Shown: positions 43,129-54,918 of the stretch, piece by piece | Layout of the letters: every line of letters starts with the position of its first letter | How positions within the stretch are numbered: position 1 is the stretch's first letter | NCBI GenBank assembly: GCA_916048095.2 | Contig: OU696576.1 | Location: 5,871,664-5,935,663, forward strand | Source: Sacculina carcini | Taxonomy: Eukaryota; Arthropoda; Thecostraca; Sacculinidae | Direction of reading: 5' to 3' | DNA: 64,000 bases | Notes under the pieces: model-generated | The model's input: the letters and a program-made list of their open reading frames with translations, nothing else | The model's database searches: none | Told to the model about the DNA's origin: nothing | Made by a program: the position numbers and the translations under genes

Positions 43129-43908
43129 ATGTCACGGCAAGGACATCTGTTTCTTCCATTGTTCCCAATGAATTCCGGTTCGTGTGTGTTTGTCTTCTGT
43201 TGGTGCTTGTTGGTACTCGGCGTGTTGCCAGTAAGCGCGTCCAGTAATTCGTCGATCGATGCACCGTTATCTGACGAACAACCACTGTTGTTTCACGATA
43301 ACGACCAGATCGATGGCGAGGATGAGGGCGAAGCCGGACTGCTGTCGCTGACCTGGCTGCATCGGTATGAGGCTCCGTCTCCGCCTCCTCATAACCAAAC
43401 CGTCGCCATGGCGCGCTTCATCGTGCACCAGATCGACTGGACGGCCATGGCCACGTTATGCTCGCGGCCACCGCTGGTCGGCCGGCCGTTTGCCAGTCTC
43501 TTCTCGGTGTGCGACGGACCGCACACACGCTCTACCGGAGTGCCGTACATGTACCTCAGCTCACTGGACGTGTCCGTGCGCGATCTTGAGGTCGATAATC
43601 GCGCCTCGCTGACCATGAGTCTTGCGCAGACGGGCTACTGCAAGAATCACGGGCTCGATCCGGAAAGTCCGCTTTGTGCGCACGTGATACTCAACGGCCG
43701 GGTGGTTCGTGTGCCTCAGTCTTCGTCAGAGTATGCCTTCGCAAAATCTGCTCTTTTTGCTCGACACCCAGGAATGAGGAGATGGCCAGCCAATCATCAT
43801 TTCTTCGTTGCCAAACTCGACATTGAGCAAATTTCCCTTCTGGACTTCTTTGGTGGCATGGTGGACATACCGGTAGTTGATTATTTCAAAGCTCATGTTT
43901 CGGATTAG
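43129..43908 (+). CDS. CREG1: CREG family secreted glycoprotein
   Basis: 259 codons from ATG 43129; an internal ATG at 43168 (MNSGSCVFVFCWCLLVLGVL, ending PVSA) begins the cleaner signal peptide and may be the real start. After an acidic spacer (DNDQIDGEDEGEAG) comes the complete CREG domain, a flavin-reductase-like split barrel: MARFIVHQIDWTAMATL, GRPFASLFSVCDG, GVPYMYLSSLDVSV, LTMSLAQTGYCKNHGLDPES, PLCAHVILNGRVV, LFARHPGMRRWPANHHFFVA and KLDIEQISLLDFFGG. Vertebrate CREG1 is a secreted/lysosomal glycoprotein that lacks bound FMN and affects growth and differentiation. N-glycosylation sequons NSS and NQT are present. The gene has no intron. Stop at 43908. Orthology to CREG1 versus CREG2 is not resolved. 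Confidence 0.93.
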   Translation: MSRQGHLFLPLFPMNSGSCVFVFCWCLLVLGVLPVSASSNSSIDAPLSDEQPLLFHDNDQIDGEDEGEAGLLSLTWLHRYEAPSPPPHNQTVAMARFIVHQIDWTAMATLCSRPPLVGRPFASLFSVCDGPHTRSTGVPYMYLSSLDVSVRDLEVDNRASLTMSLAQTGYCKNHGLDPESPLCAHVILNGRVVRVPQSSSEYAFAKSALFARHPGMRRWPANHHFFVAKLDIEQISLLDFFGGMVDIPVVDYFKAHVSD

Positions 43909-44410
43909 TGGTGCTCGTATGATGTTTGGCATAGGTCTGGATTCTGTCTAGATTCAGGACACTTGTTCAGCCGCGTATTCAAGCCCGAATTCAAAATCGC
44001 TTCTTATTTCAGGTGTGATCAATCTTGTTCCTTCAATGGATTTGTTTGAAATGCTTTTACTTGCATTTTGTTGTTTTTTCAGTCAAACTGCATAAATATT
44101 GCCTTGATTTGCAACGAATCATTAATCTTGTTTGATCTACTCATTAGAAAGTACTGTCCTTGCGTGTACGTGTACGAGTTTGCGAGTCCTTGTTTTAAGG
44201 TTGTTATTATAAGTGCGGTATTTGGCGTCGCACATTTGGTTGAATATTAATATCAGAGCCTGTGAATTTTCATCGTTGTACAAAGCATAGCTCAGAAGAC
44301 TCATTATTCACGGTGTCTATCTAAGATCGATTCAATCAGGAGGAAGATCGATTCAATCAGGAAGTGGTTGGTCAGGCTAGGCTCGTTATTTGACAGCTTC
44401 ATATTTCCCC
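43909..44410. other. CREG 3' flank
   Basis: AT-rich sequence after the CREG stop up to the gypsy B LTR. A repeated AAGATCGATTCAATCAGGA phrase occurs twice at about 44324-44361. No gene. Confidence 0.5.
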
Positions 44411-44791
44411 TGTGGGATTACTCCGCGAATGGTAACATCTCACTGAATATGGACACTATATTGAAGACAAAAATATAACACGAAGTAATACACACACAAA
44501 AATGCAGACACGTCCATTCATAACGAGTACACTTCTCACACCGCTCACTGAGTCAAATCTATCAGTGATACATGCCATATGATATCATTCGTGTAATCGG
44601 ACCTGTCAGCTGACGCTGCAAGCACTGCCAGGTTGCGCTGCATCTTTCTTGGAATGCACGCGTCGGGTGTAAGCCATACATGCACGCAGAGGAACACACT
44701 CGCATATGCACCAGCACAGAAGATTCCACACACATACAAACAATGCAAAACATGATACACCACACCCCTCGTGCCACACCTTGGTGCTGTC
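44411..44791 (-). repeat. 3' LTR of gypsy B
   Basis: 381 bp, nearly collinear with the right LTR (single-base changes and small indels), starting TGTGGGATTACTCCGCGAAT. Confidence 0.88.
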
Positions 44792-45274
44792 CGCCGTAGC
44801 AATGGCGGTGCGTATAGCATGTTGAAAAATACAATGAAAATATCTAAGATATGTGCGAATGACATCAGAATATATGTGATCAATGAAACGCTCGGTAATC
44901 ACAACGTGTGCATCAAGGTAGGCGATTCACAATACGATGCACGACAGCAGCGTATACAAACATAGGTACAAACGCGATGCACAACAGCAGCGTGTACAGA
45001 CATAGGTGCATATAGATCAATACAAAAATGAACATTAAACAGTGTGTAAATGATACGCGTGCATGACAAACAATGGTACAAAGTCTTGTGAAGAATGATC
45101 AGATATGCGCGACAAGACAAACAATATTACACAAAAGATAGTGTGGCGCTTGTAGTCAAATATGTAAATTGAAACACAGTGCTTAACACGCATATCATGT
45201 TCAACACGCACGCATACACCAAGTAGGGACATACAGATATACACAATGTTAACATACATTTTACACTGCAATAA

Positions 45275-46453
45275 TCAAAAGTAGTGGTAGTCTGGGTGTT
45301 TTGTGAATCTCACTTTTCGTCCAGTCCGCGTTGTGACTGGCGTTGGCGGCGACGCTCGAGGAACAGGTACTGGAGCAGGTCGCAGTGCTGCGGGTGTCCT
45401 TGGAGCCGGAGTAGGTGTGCATGACGACGAGGCGGTCGGAGAAGCTGACTGGACAGTATCGACGGCTGGTTTCAAGCGATCGATTGACACTGTCTCCGAC
45501 CCACCAGTTGGCAGAGAAATCACGAACACTTTCGGTGATCTGGAAATAACTCAGAATGGGCCGCGATATGGCGCTTCGAGCGGGCGGCGGACTCGGTCGA
45601 CGCGCACCCACACGTGCTCACAGGTCATGAGTCTTGAAGGCACGTAGGAAGGCGATGTGTTGTGCGAAGTACCGGCAGACAGTTTGTGGAAATCCACTTC
45701 TTGCATTCGTTTGGTGAGATCTAACACAAACTCATGCTGCGCCTTGGTCGAGACGGTGTCGCCCGTCGGTACACGCGGACACAACATGTTGCTGCCAGTC
45801 ACAGCTGTAAATGGTGAGATGCCGGACTCGGTGGGCAACAAGCGAATACCTAGCATCACCACTGGCAACGCAGAGAGCCAGCATTGCTTCCGAGCCATGA
45901 TCGATGTTTTTATAACACGATGTAGCCGCTCAACCAATCCGTTTGATTGCGGTCGATACGCAGTGGTTCTAATGCGGTGAAAACCAACTAACTGCGAGAG
46001 CTCACGGAACAATTCTGAATCAAACTGTGTGCCACGATCGGTTACCACACGAAGCGGGACACCGAAGCGCGACACCCAGTGAGTCATGAAGGCGTCGTCG
46101 ACGGCTACAGCGGTGATGTCTTGCAGAGGAACAGCCTCCGACCAGCGACTTGCTCTATCGATACATGTGAGAATATACCGATAAGGCGTAGAGAACGGTT
46201 GGCCGCGTGGAGTGGCCGGCGGCAATGGCCCGACCAAATCGATGTGGACACATTCGAATCGCTCACTAGGAACTGCAAATTCGGTGAGTGGAGATTTAGT
46301 GTGGCGTGTGATATTCGTTTGTTGACACTCCGTGCAGGCGCGCACCCACGACTTGATGTCTTTCTCCATCTGTGGCCACACATATCGAGACTTGAGCAAC
46401 TTGACGCTGGCCGTGATTCCAGGGTGGCTGAGACTGTGCATCTGATCGAACAC
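45275..46453 (-). pseudogene. Gypsy B integrase
   Basis: 45551-46453 is open: zinc finger (HSLSHPG, CTECQQTNI), catalytic core (VHIDLVGPLPP, VVTDRGTQFDSELF, YRPQSNGLVERLHR) and the C-terminal module (CEHVWVRVDRVRRPLEAPYR). After a frameshift the Pro/Ser-rich tail, with KVRFTKHPDYHYF, ends at 45275. About 390 bp of TG-rich non-coding sequence (about 46457-46845) separates it from the RNase H part. Confidence 0.85.
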
Positions 46454-46456
46454 AGA

Positions 46457-46845
46457 ACGCCTGTGTGTGAGTGTGTGTGCGTGTGTGCGTGCGTGTGACC
46501 TCTGTGCGGAAGTTGGTGTAGATGCCCTGATGTCGTGTACTTAGACTGCAACTGACAGTCTGCAATAATTCTGCCAACTGCTTGATGAACGAGGGTTTTT
46601 ACACTTGTCTTGCTATACTTGGTAAGTATGTATGTGTATGTGTGGGTGTGTGTGCGTACATGGTAATGTATTAACAAAACAAATACCCGAATATAAGCAT
46701 TCTCTGTTAGCTGATGTCAATGGTATCAACTCACAAACAATATGACATTGGAGCTGACAATTGTGGATGTTGTCAAGAAGCAGCGAGAGAGAAAAGAAAT
46801 ATAGTATTCTCTCATCAGTATTCTCATCTCAGTATTCCTGCATTT
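46457..46845. other. Non-coding insertion in gypsy B pol
   Basis: Interrupts the pol frame between RNase H and integrase. TG-rich at both ends (GTGTGTGAGTGTGTGTGCGT; GTATGTATGTGTATGTGTG). No terminal repeats or splice-like ends that I can support. Confidence 0.5.
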
Positions 46846-48856
46846 GAGCGGCACGAACGGTCTGGAATATGGCGTTGATGTGTCGCACAGCAGAGGTTGA
46901 TCTCCCGACGTCATGAATGGCGTAAGAGGAGCGGCAGCTTCCTGGGTCTCAGCATCATCGGCTTGGGCGCGTGCAATCGCCGGTAGGTCAAATACTTCCA
47001 CTGGGACTGCATTTACGCTGCGCGAGAGGCAGTCAGCGACCATGTTCTCTGCCCCTCTGATGTATTGTACATCTGACACGTATTCGTTAATGTACGACCA
47101 GTGCCTTAGCTGACGATCCGATTTGGCCACGTTTGGGCTGATGAAAGCGGAAACCAGCGGTTTGTGATCCGTCAACAAAGTCACTGACCGACCTTCTAAA
47201 TAGTGTCGAAAGTGCAGCACAGAATAATAGGCGGCCAGGAGCTCACGGTCGTAAGCCGAGTACTTGCGCTGTGCTGCAGACAATTTCTTCGAGAAAAATG
47301 AGATGGGTTGAGGTACTCCGTCAACCATCTGATGTAGTGCAGCCCCAGCAGCAGTCGAAGAGCAATCGGTAACGAGTTGCATATGAGAACAGTGCGGTAG
47401 CGGATGCGGCAGTGTGCATGCGCTAGCCAGTGACTGTTTGATGATATCGAAAGCGGCCAGCTCTTCGTCGCTCAGTGCAAGAGACTCATTGTTGGGTTGA
47501 TGCTTGGTTCGTTCTGACAGTGGGTGCACAATGTTGGCGAAGCCAGGAATCATCCTGCGATAAAAACCCACCATGCCTAAGAAACGGCGGAGAGATGAGG
47601 AGTCAGTTGGAACCGGAAAGTCGTTGATAGCAGCGATCTTTGCGACCGGAGGACACACGCCAGCAGCAGTGACTTTATGCCCGAGAAAATCAACGCTCGA
47701 TTGAAAGAACGAGCATTTATCTAATGACAAACGAAGCCCATGCCGCTCGAAAACATCAAACACAGCTGACAAGTCACGCAGATGTTGCTCTTCGTTTTGT
47801 GAGAACACCAGAACATCATCAAGGTAAACAAAAGTGCACTTCAGATGTGAAAGAATGGTGTTCATCAGCCTTTGAAATGTAGCGCCCGCGTTTTTTTAAC
47901 CCAGCGGCATGAAAACATATTCAAAAAGCCCAAATGGCGTAATGACTGCGGTCTTGGAGGTGTCTGCCTCGCTCATAGGCACTTGATGGTACGCCTGGAG
48001 CAGATCAAGTTTTGAGAACAGCGTCATACCGGCCAGCGTCATACCAGCGAGCAGACAGGTCCTGAATATGCGGCAGTGGGTAGCGATCAGGCACCGTACG
48101 AGCGTTCTGTGCCCTGTAATCGCCGGTGATGCGCCACTCACCGGGTGTCTTCTTGGCGACCATGTGGAGCGGAGAAGACCACGGTGAGTTGGACCGACGG
48201 ACAACACCGGCCTGCATGAGAGCCTCGAATGCAGATTTGGCTGCTTGCTCTTTGTCAGCAGTCAAACGACGAGGACGAGCAAAGACGGGTGCTGCGCTGC
48301 CTGTGTCAATGGTATGTTGCACCGGCATAGTGACATTCTCACAGACGGAGCGTGGTGCAAGCAGAGTTGTATGTTGAGTCAACAGCGAACGCACAGGTGA
48401 TGAAAGGTGACTCAAATAATTAACCACCAGTCCAACATACTGCTCATCGTTGGATTTGGCTGGCACACGGAGCAATGTGGTGGTGTCACGAATACACCTG
48501 TTATGACAGTCCACCACCAGTTTGAAGTGTGTAAGAAAATCGTGCCCCAGCAGCGGAGACACGGCATCTGAGACAACGAATGTCCAAGCGAATTTTCGAC
48601 GCAATTTTTGCACAATATCAAGACGGACCTCGCCATGCACCGACATAGGTTGGCCGTTTGCTGCTGAAATGTGTACAGAAGTCGGCTGAAGCGACAGCGT
48701 ACTCACTACACTTGGCGGAATAATAGAAACTCCAGCACCGGTGTCAACGACAAAGTTCAACCAGATAGTACAGATACGGGCTGCAACTGTTAGAAGCGGC
48801 AGGCCATATGGTGCAGCAACCATAGCCTGCCGTTCTAGTTTTCCGACGTGTGACAA
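46846..48856 (-). pseudogene. Gypsy B protease, reverse transcriptase, RNase H
   Basis: 48005-48856 carries protease (FVVDTGAGVSIIPPS) and the RT N-terminus (RRSNSPWSSPLHMVAKKTPG, WRITGDYRAQNA, DRYPLPHIQDL). A small duplication/frameshift near 48010-48050 and a broken codon run near 47895 separate it from 46846-47865: RT catalytic FVYLDDVLVFS, KCSFFQSSVDFLGHKV, FLGMVGFYRRMIPGF and RNase H (VTDCSSTAAGAAL; YDRELLAAYYSVLHFRHYLE; LTDHKPL). Non-functional as it stands. Confidence 0.87.
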
Positions 48857-48951
48857 TCTGGAGTGGTTGGCATGGCTCTAGAGCGAGCAACAGGCGCTGG
48901 TGAAGAACTTAGCGAACTCGGCTCCATCTGTAGTCCCGCTGTTTTATTCGG

Positions 48952-49645
48952 TCATTGGCACCACGGCATGCACTTACGTGCTGAGTTACCGTAAAACACG
49001 TGCCATCTGCACACTCGTGGACGCTGGCCGTGACGGAACGGCTGCATGCTGAAATTGCGCGATGGACGCGATTGGCCTGCCGTTGGCTGCTGAGATGCAT
49101 GCGTATTGGAGGCACTAGCGGAGCGAGCAGGAGTGTTGGCACTGAGAAGTGGCATGAGTTCATCCGCCAGCTTAGCCATGTCCTTCAAAGCCATTTTTTG
49201 CTGAGCTGCCAGCACAGCTCCAATGGTCGGCGGCAGAGTTTTTATAAACTGGTGGCGCACGAGATCGTCAGAGACGCCCACTTTTGCTGCCGTTGTCTGC
49301 AGTTCAGCCATGTTAACTGACGGACGGCCGGTGAGCTGCTGCTTGGTAATTATTTCCTCGAAGAGTTCCGACTTGGTGCGTTGATATAACTGCACAACTT
49401 CTGCTTTGAGAGACGAATAATTCTGTTCTTGAAGAGTCGATGGCGGAAGTCGGCTGACAACATTGGGTGGAAGTGATGACAGCACGTAGAAAAATTTGGT
49501 ATTTTCCGCTGTGATGTTGCGCAAGTGAAACTGCGCCTCCAGAACGACAAACCAACCGTGAACAGCACCCTACATGAACGGCGGTGCCTTTATGGCCACA
49601 GCATTTACGTGCTCTTCAATTAAGAGTCTCCATCGGTCGGTCATT
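48952..49645 (-). pseudogene. Gypsy B gag
   Basis: The coding strand starts near MTDRWRLLIEEHVNAVAIKA at 49645 and is stopped by TAG after PPFM. It resumes as HGWFVVLEAQFHLRNITAEN, then KFFYVLSSLPPNVVSRLP and LKAEVVQLYQRTKSELFEEI. The C-terminal CRWHVFYGNSARKCMPWC is the CHCC-type zinc motif of CsRn1-like Gag, in place of a CCHC knuckle. Confidence 0.82.
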
Positions 49646-49746
49646 CATTTTGACGAAAAAATGTAGCCAGTGAAAATAGCAGAAAAATATATACAATATG
49701 ATGCAAGGCACAAGAACTCACCCACCGATCACGTCGGGGTCACCAA

Positions 49747-50133
49747 TGTGGGATTACTCCGCGAATGGTAACATCTCACTGAATATGGACACTATATTGA
49801 AGACAAAAATATAACACGAAGTAATACACACACAAAAATGCAGACACGTCCAGTCATAACGAGTACACTTCTCACACCGCTCACTTAGTCAAATCTTTCA
49901 GTGATACATGCCATATAATATCATTCGTGTAATCGGATCTGTCAGCTGACGCTGCAAGCACTGCCAGGCTGCGCTGCACCTATCTTGGAATGCACGCGTC
50001 GGGCAGTGTAAGCCATACATGCACGCAGAGGAACACACACTCGCATATGCACCAGCACAGAAGATTTCACACACATACAAACAATGCAAAACATGATACA
50101 CCACACCCCTCGTGCCACACCTTGGTGCTGTCA
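49747..50133 (-). repeat. 5' LTR of gypsy B
   Basis: 387 bp, followed on the coding strand by the tRNA-Trp-type primer site at about 49727-49745. Confidence 0.88.
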
Positions 50134-50303
50134 CCGTCTACTAGCGTTCGTTTCTGCTGTTGTACGAATGACTCACTGATAATTAGGGTGTAGTGTAAAT
50201 GTAGCAACCAACTCAATTCCCTGTAGAATTAGGGTTTTTCAACTAAAAATCAGCATAACAAAACAATTTTGCACACGGCAACACAAACGTACAACCACGT
50301 ATT

Positions 50304-50658
50304 AACCACGAAAGCGCCATGAAAGTACAACTTACAATATACATAAACAAAAGCGAAATAGTATAAACGACACAAAATACGACAATCACCCCATGTTGAA
50401 AATGAGACTATACAAGGTCGAACACATCATGGGAAATGACACTGAGAAGGCCAATTGGGCACTTAGCCAATCACAACAGTTCGTTACACTTTCGGCAAGC
50501 ACGAATGAAACGGACGCCACGCACGCAACTAACGAAGTAGCAATCATGATCAGTATTGTAATCAAGCAGCACACGAATGAGGCAAAATATGACAATTATT
50601 GAAGTAACAAACAAATATGCATAAAAGGCTCGATAGGCAGTATGAGTGAGGATTTACC
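50304..50658. other. Non-coding 3' part of gypsy C
   Basis: Between the left LTR-like repeat and the pol stop. No frame or motif; the polypurine tract could not be placed with confidence. Confidence 0.45.
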
Positions 50659-52914
50659 TTAATAGCGTATGTAATCGTCAAACTCACGAGGTTTGTGTTG
50701 GCGGTTGGATCGCCGTAAAGGAAGACCTGGATCGCTGATGCTCACATGGTCTGGAATAGGTGTAGTCGGAGATACCGGTGTGATCGGAGATGTTTGTTTC
50801 GTAGATTCCGCAGTGGTTGGCAGATTCTCTTCAGGGATATCAGGCCCGACTGAGTTGTCGTCTGGCAGGGACCTTGCACCGTCGTCTCGGGGAAACGGAG
50901 CCAGATCCTTCAAGGCAACGGTAGACTCTCGACCGCTTGGCATCTTTACCCTAGCAAACTTTGGATGAGCTTCCAGGAGTTCTACTTTGTCGACGAGGGG
51001 TTCGTGTTTCGACTGTCGAATGTAGCGGCGCAAGTACACCGGTCCAGGACGGCAGTGCCATGACGGCAGTGAACAGCCATTGGAAGATTTCCTCGGAAAG
51101 TTGAAAAGACATTCATGTGGTGTCGTATTCGAGCTTGTACACAACAATGATCGTATGGCGTGAAGACAGTCAGGTAGCAAATCTTCCCACCTTGATGGCG
51201 GGAGACGACGACTTTCGAGTGCCAGTCGGACAGTTTTCCATATAGTAGCATTGTAACGCTCGCATTGTGCATTGCCCTGCGTGTGATACGGAGACGTATG
51301 ACTTATGACGTATGACGTATGACGTCACACCTCGATCACGCAGAAACGATCTGAATGTTTACGACATGAAGCATGATCCACGGTCAGTACGTACAATTTC
51401 AGGAAGTCCAAGCAGGGTGAAAAGTTGTGACAAACATTTGATGACAGAATCGGAGTCAATACTTTTGCATGGAAATGCGAATGGGAAGCGAGAGAACCCA
51501 TCGATAACTGTGAGTTTGAATGCGTTTCCGGCGACTGTGCGTGGTAGTGGACCTTTGAAGTCAACAGAGATGCGTTCGAATGGAGATGTCGCTTTAATAA
51601 GACGAGATGGCTCAGGTTTGTAGAAGCGAGGCTTGATTTTTGCGCATATTTTACATTGATCTGTTACACGGCGAACCTCGTCCACAGAGAATGGCAGGTT
51701 TTTGTAGCGTACGAAGTGAAGTAGTCTTTGGACACCGGGATGAAAGAGATCATCGTGCAGCTTGGAGAGATCGGCACCAGCCATCGTAAATCCGCAGTGT
51801 GAACGCGATAATGCATCAGCGGATACATTCGCTTTGCCAGATCGGAAGCAATTGTCAAATGAGTGTGCGGTAAGCTCGAGTCGCCAGCGTTGAATTGTAT
51901 CGTTCTTCACTTTACCCTTTACTTTTGTGTTCAGCATGCAAGAAACTGCGCGTTGATCTGTAACGATCGTGAACTGACGGCAGGAGAGAAGTTCACGCCA
52001 GCGACGAACAGCTTCAATTATCGCGTATGCTTCCTTTTCAATGATGTGATGGTTAATTTCAGAACGATTCAATGAGCGCGAGAAAAATGCAACAGGACGT
52101 CCCTCTTGTAGCAAAGTCGCAGCTATTGTCCGCTCAGACGCATCGGTCTCTACAACGAAGCGTTCGTTCTCATCAATGGTTATCAGGGCAGCTTCTGATA
52201 TGTCCTTCAGCGAATTAATAGTTTTAATGACTTCTCGCGACAGGGGGAACGTAGCGTTGATAAGCCCCTGAATTTTCGAAGAATAGTTCTGTATCCATTT
52301 GGAGTAATAAGCAAAAAACCCGATTAGTCTTTTGAGTGACTTGAGGTTCGTCGGAACCGGGAGGTCTATCAAACCTTGCAGTCGACAAGGGTCTGGCCGA
52401 AGGGTGCCGTTCTCGATGAAGTACCCAAGTGCATGTATGCGACTTTGAGAGAGGCTGCATTTGGACTTTTTACAATCAGCTTGTGTTTATCAGCTGCACG
52501 AAGAAAACGAGACAAGTTCCAATCATGTTCCTGTTGTGTGGAACCACACACAATTATGTCATCGAGGTATGAAAATGTACAGTGTAGCTGATTAGATTTG
52601 ATGAATGATAATATGGTTCTCTGAAAGGCGGCTACAGCGTTGATGACCCCTTGCGGGATCCTTTTGAACTGGTATAGGTCGTCGTCTCCTTGGAACGCTG
52701 TGTAAGGGCGACCTCCTTCACAAATTTCAACCTGATCATAGGCATGTTTCAGATCGATGACGCTGTAGTGTTTGTATTTAGCGATTGAGTGCACGACATC
52801 CTCGATATGAGGTAGAGGGTAGGCGTCCAAGTGTATTTGCTTATTGTTTCGGAAAAATAACCGACTAGTCGTCGCTTCCTGTCGTTTGAAACGATAACCA
52901 CCTGGGCACGCCAT
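50659..52914 (-). pseudogene. Gypsy C pol (RT, RNase H, integrase)
   Basis: 52369-52914: RT (AYPLPHIEDVVHSIAKYKHY, VIDLKHAYDQVEI, catalytic FSYLDDIIVCG). 51359-52372: RT thumb (FFAYYSKWIQNYSSKI), RNase H (VVETDASERTIAATLLQEG, EKEAYAIIEAVRRW, VTDQRAV), integrase zinc finger (DLFHPGVQRL, CKICAKIKPRFYKPE) and core (ISVDFKGPLP, TDRGSCFMS). 50659-51180: integrase C-terminus and tail (RRSNRQHKPREFDDYIRY). Frameshifts near 52370 and 51300-51360 break it. Confidence 0.87.
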
Positions 52915-54281
52915 GGGGAGTAGCTTGGCTCGATTACACCTTCTGAAAGCAGACGGTTACATTCCTGTTGAATGAATGCCTTATCGGATAAAGAGTAGTG
53001 TCGCGATTTGAAGGCAACCGGTTTGCATTCTGGCGAAAGATCACGGAAAAGTTGTACTGGAGGAAAATCAGCTGGTGACGCGGCACATACGTTGAGTGGG
53101 GGACGACTGCCTCCAAAATTTATCGACACCTTATCGTGAAGCTGCAAGAAAGGTCGACCAAGTATAACATCACAGCACAAGTCATGCATTGCGAGAAGTG
53201 CGATCGAATCGTTGTCTTCTCCTTCATGATTGAGATTGCAAATACATGTACCCGATATTTTGACATGGAATTTTGCTGAAGCCATGTGAACGTTAGATGA
53301 CGTTTTCTGCAAAGGAAGATTGAGAGTAACAGCCAGTTTGCTGTCTATGAAATTTTCTGAGCTACCAGTGTCCAACAGAGCTTGGAGCGTGCGACCGGCT
53401 ATGGTAACTAGAGTTTTTGCAGGGCTCCCACTGGCTGCACAAATCGAAGCGCAGGAAGCTGCGGACTTTCTACTGACTTTTAATTTGCACACTTTTGCAA
53501 AATGTCCCAGCTTACTGCAATTTCGACAGACAGCGTTTCGTGCAGGACATGGCTTTCTGTCATCATTGGGATGTCTTTTCCCACCACAATTGTAGCATTC
53601 ACCGTTGGAATTTCTCTTTACGTGTGCAGATACGTAAGGTTCACCAACATCTTCATCGTTTGTCTCCGAACGACAGTCCCTCGATTGAGGACCAACAGCA
53701 TCGGAATGTGTGTGGGCAAGTTCGGCGGCGAAAGCACCATTAGGACCACGATCGACGTACGCTTCGGCCCTTTTCCGAGCCTCTTCCAGCGCCCGGGCCT
53801 GTTGCACGGCGTCGTCCAGACTGAGAATGGAATTTTCAAGAAGTCTGACACGGATATCAGGAGATCTCAGGCCCCTGATGAATTAGTCCCGAATGAATAA
53901 ATCGCGGTGAGTGGATGCAGATACATCAGAAAAATTGCAATCGGTAGAAATCTGAATGAGCGACTGAAGAAATGTGTCAATACTTTCATCAGATTGTTGT
54001 ACTCTAGATAAAAGTGCATGGCGAGCGTGAAATTCGCTAGGCATTTTGACGTACGCCTTTTGGAGGACGTCAATAGCCTTGTCAAAGCCATCACACGATT
54101 CAATCAGACTTGATACATTAGTGCCAATATGCAAGAAAGGCACTTCCAGTTTGTTTGGATTTAGATCAGAAATGGTTGTGAGGAAATAGCTGAGTCCACG
54201 GTACCATAATGTCCATTCTTTCCCAGCATTAGGATCAGTTGGCAGAACGTTTAACTTTTCAATACGAATTACTCGGTCCAT
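52749..54281 (-). pseudogene. Gypsy C gag and protease
   Basis: Gag from ATG 54281 (MDRVIRIEKLNVLPTDPNAG; FHARHALLSRVQQSDESIDT) is stopped once near 53883 and resumes (FIRGLRSPDIRVRLLENSIL). Two zinc knuckles follow: CYNCGGKRHPNDDRKPC (altered spacing) and CRNCSKLGHFAKVC. Protease: ALLDTGSSENFIDSKLA, then DVILGRPFLQLHDKV. The RT N-terminus (LLSEGVIEPSYSPWRAQVVI) runs out of frame near 52830. Confidence 0.85.
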
Positions 54282-54344
54282 TTATAAAGTACAGTAATGC
54301 AGCATGAAATTTAGCGAAATTAGTTGAATAAATTGTAGTGTAAA

Positions 54345-54918
54345 TGTAGTGTGAAGTGGAGATGCTTGCGCATTAAGGCATTTGTATCAGCTGACTGTTT
54401 GCGGTGCAGTGTGTCGAGGCGTGGCTTATAGCCTGCGCGTGCGGGTAGCCTGCGTGTGCGTGTGTGCGAGCGTGCATGTATGCTTGTGTGTGAACTTGCA
54501 GGCGTTGATGACGTATTGGCGTATTGTTTTCTGATTGGTTGATTATTGGATGAATGTACAAACGATCGCCTGTATCGGGCGATTCTCAACGCGTGAACTG
54601 GAGAGTGAATGTTGGGCAGTGTGTGTGAAAGCGTGCGGCGGTGTTGTGTTGTGTTGAAATGGGATTTACGGCGGTCGCGGTGGTTTATTGAGTGGTTCGT
54701 TCACTCACGGGTTATTGTTACCCGGTGGTTTATTGAGTCGTTTGTTCACTCACGGGTTACTGTTATCTTTTGTTATTATCTAAGTATTTATATTCGTTCA
54801 GTCATTCCGAGTTTATTCGAGACTGTAATTACACGTTTCCTAATTTCTGGTTGTCGATCTACCGAGACATGACGGAGAACGAAGCAACAATGACGGTTGC
54901 GGGGAATGCGGAACTACA
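54345..54918 (+). repeat. 5' LTR of retrotransposon 2
   Basis: Starts TGTAGTGTGAAGTGGAG and ends GCGGAACTACA. Contains a tandem pair of about 45 bp (GGTGGTTTATTGAGT...ACTCACGGGTTA) at about 54679-54769, and the gag ATG at 54869. Confidence 0.96.

Larger units (their letters stand above)
44411..50133 (-). mobile_element. Gypsy element B (CsRn1-like clade), decayed
   Basis: A minus-strand element with LTRs at 44411-44791 and 49747-50133 (TGTGGGATTACTCC... to GGTGCTGTC). Next to the right LTR the coding strand reads TGGTGACCCCGACGTGAT, complementary to the 3' end of animal tRNA-Trp, as reported for CsRn1-clade elements. Gag, protease, RT, RNase H and integrase are all recognisable but broken. 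The left internal segment 44792-45274 is non-coding. No 5-bp flanking duplication could be confirmed. Confidence 0.9.
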
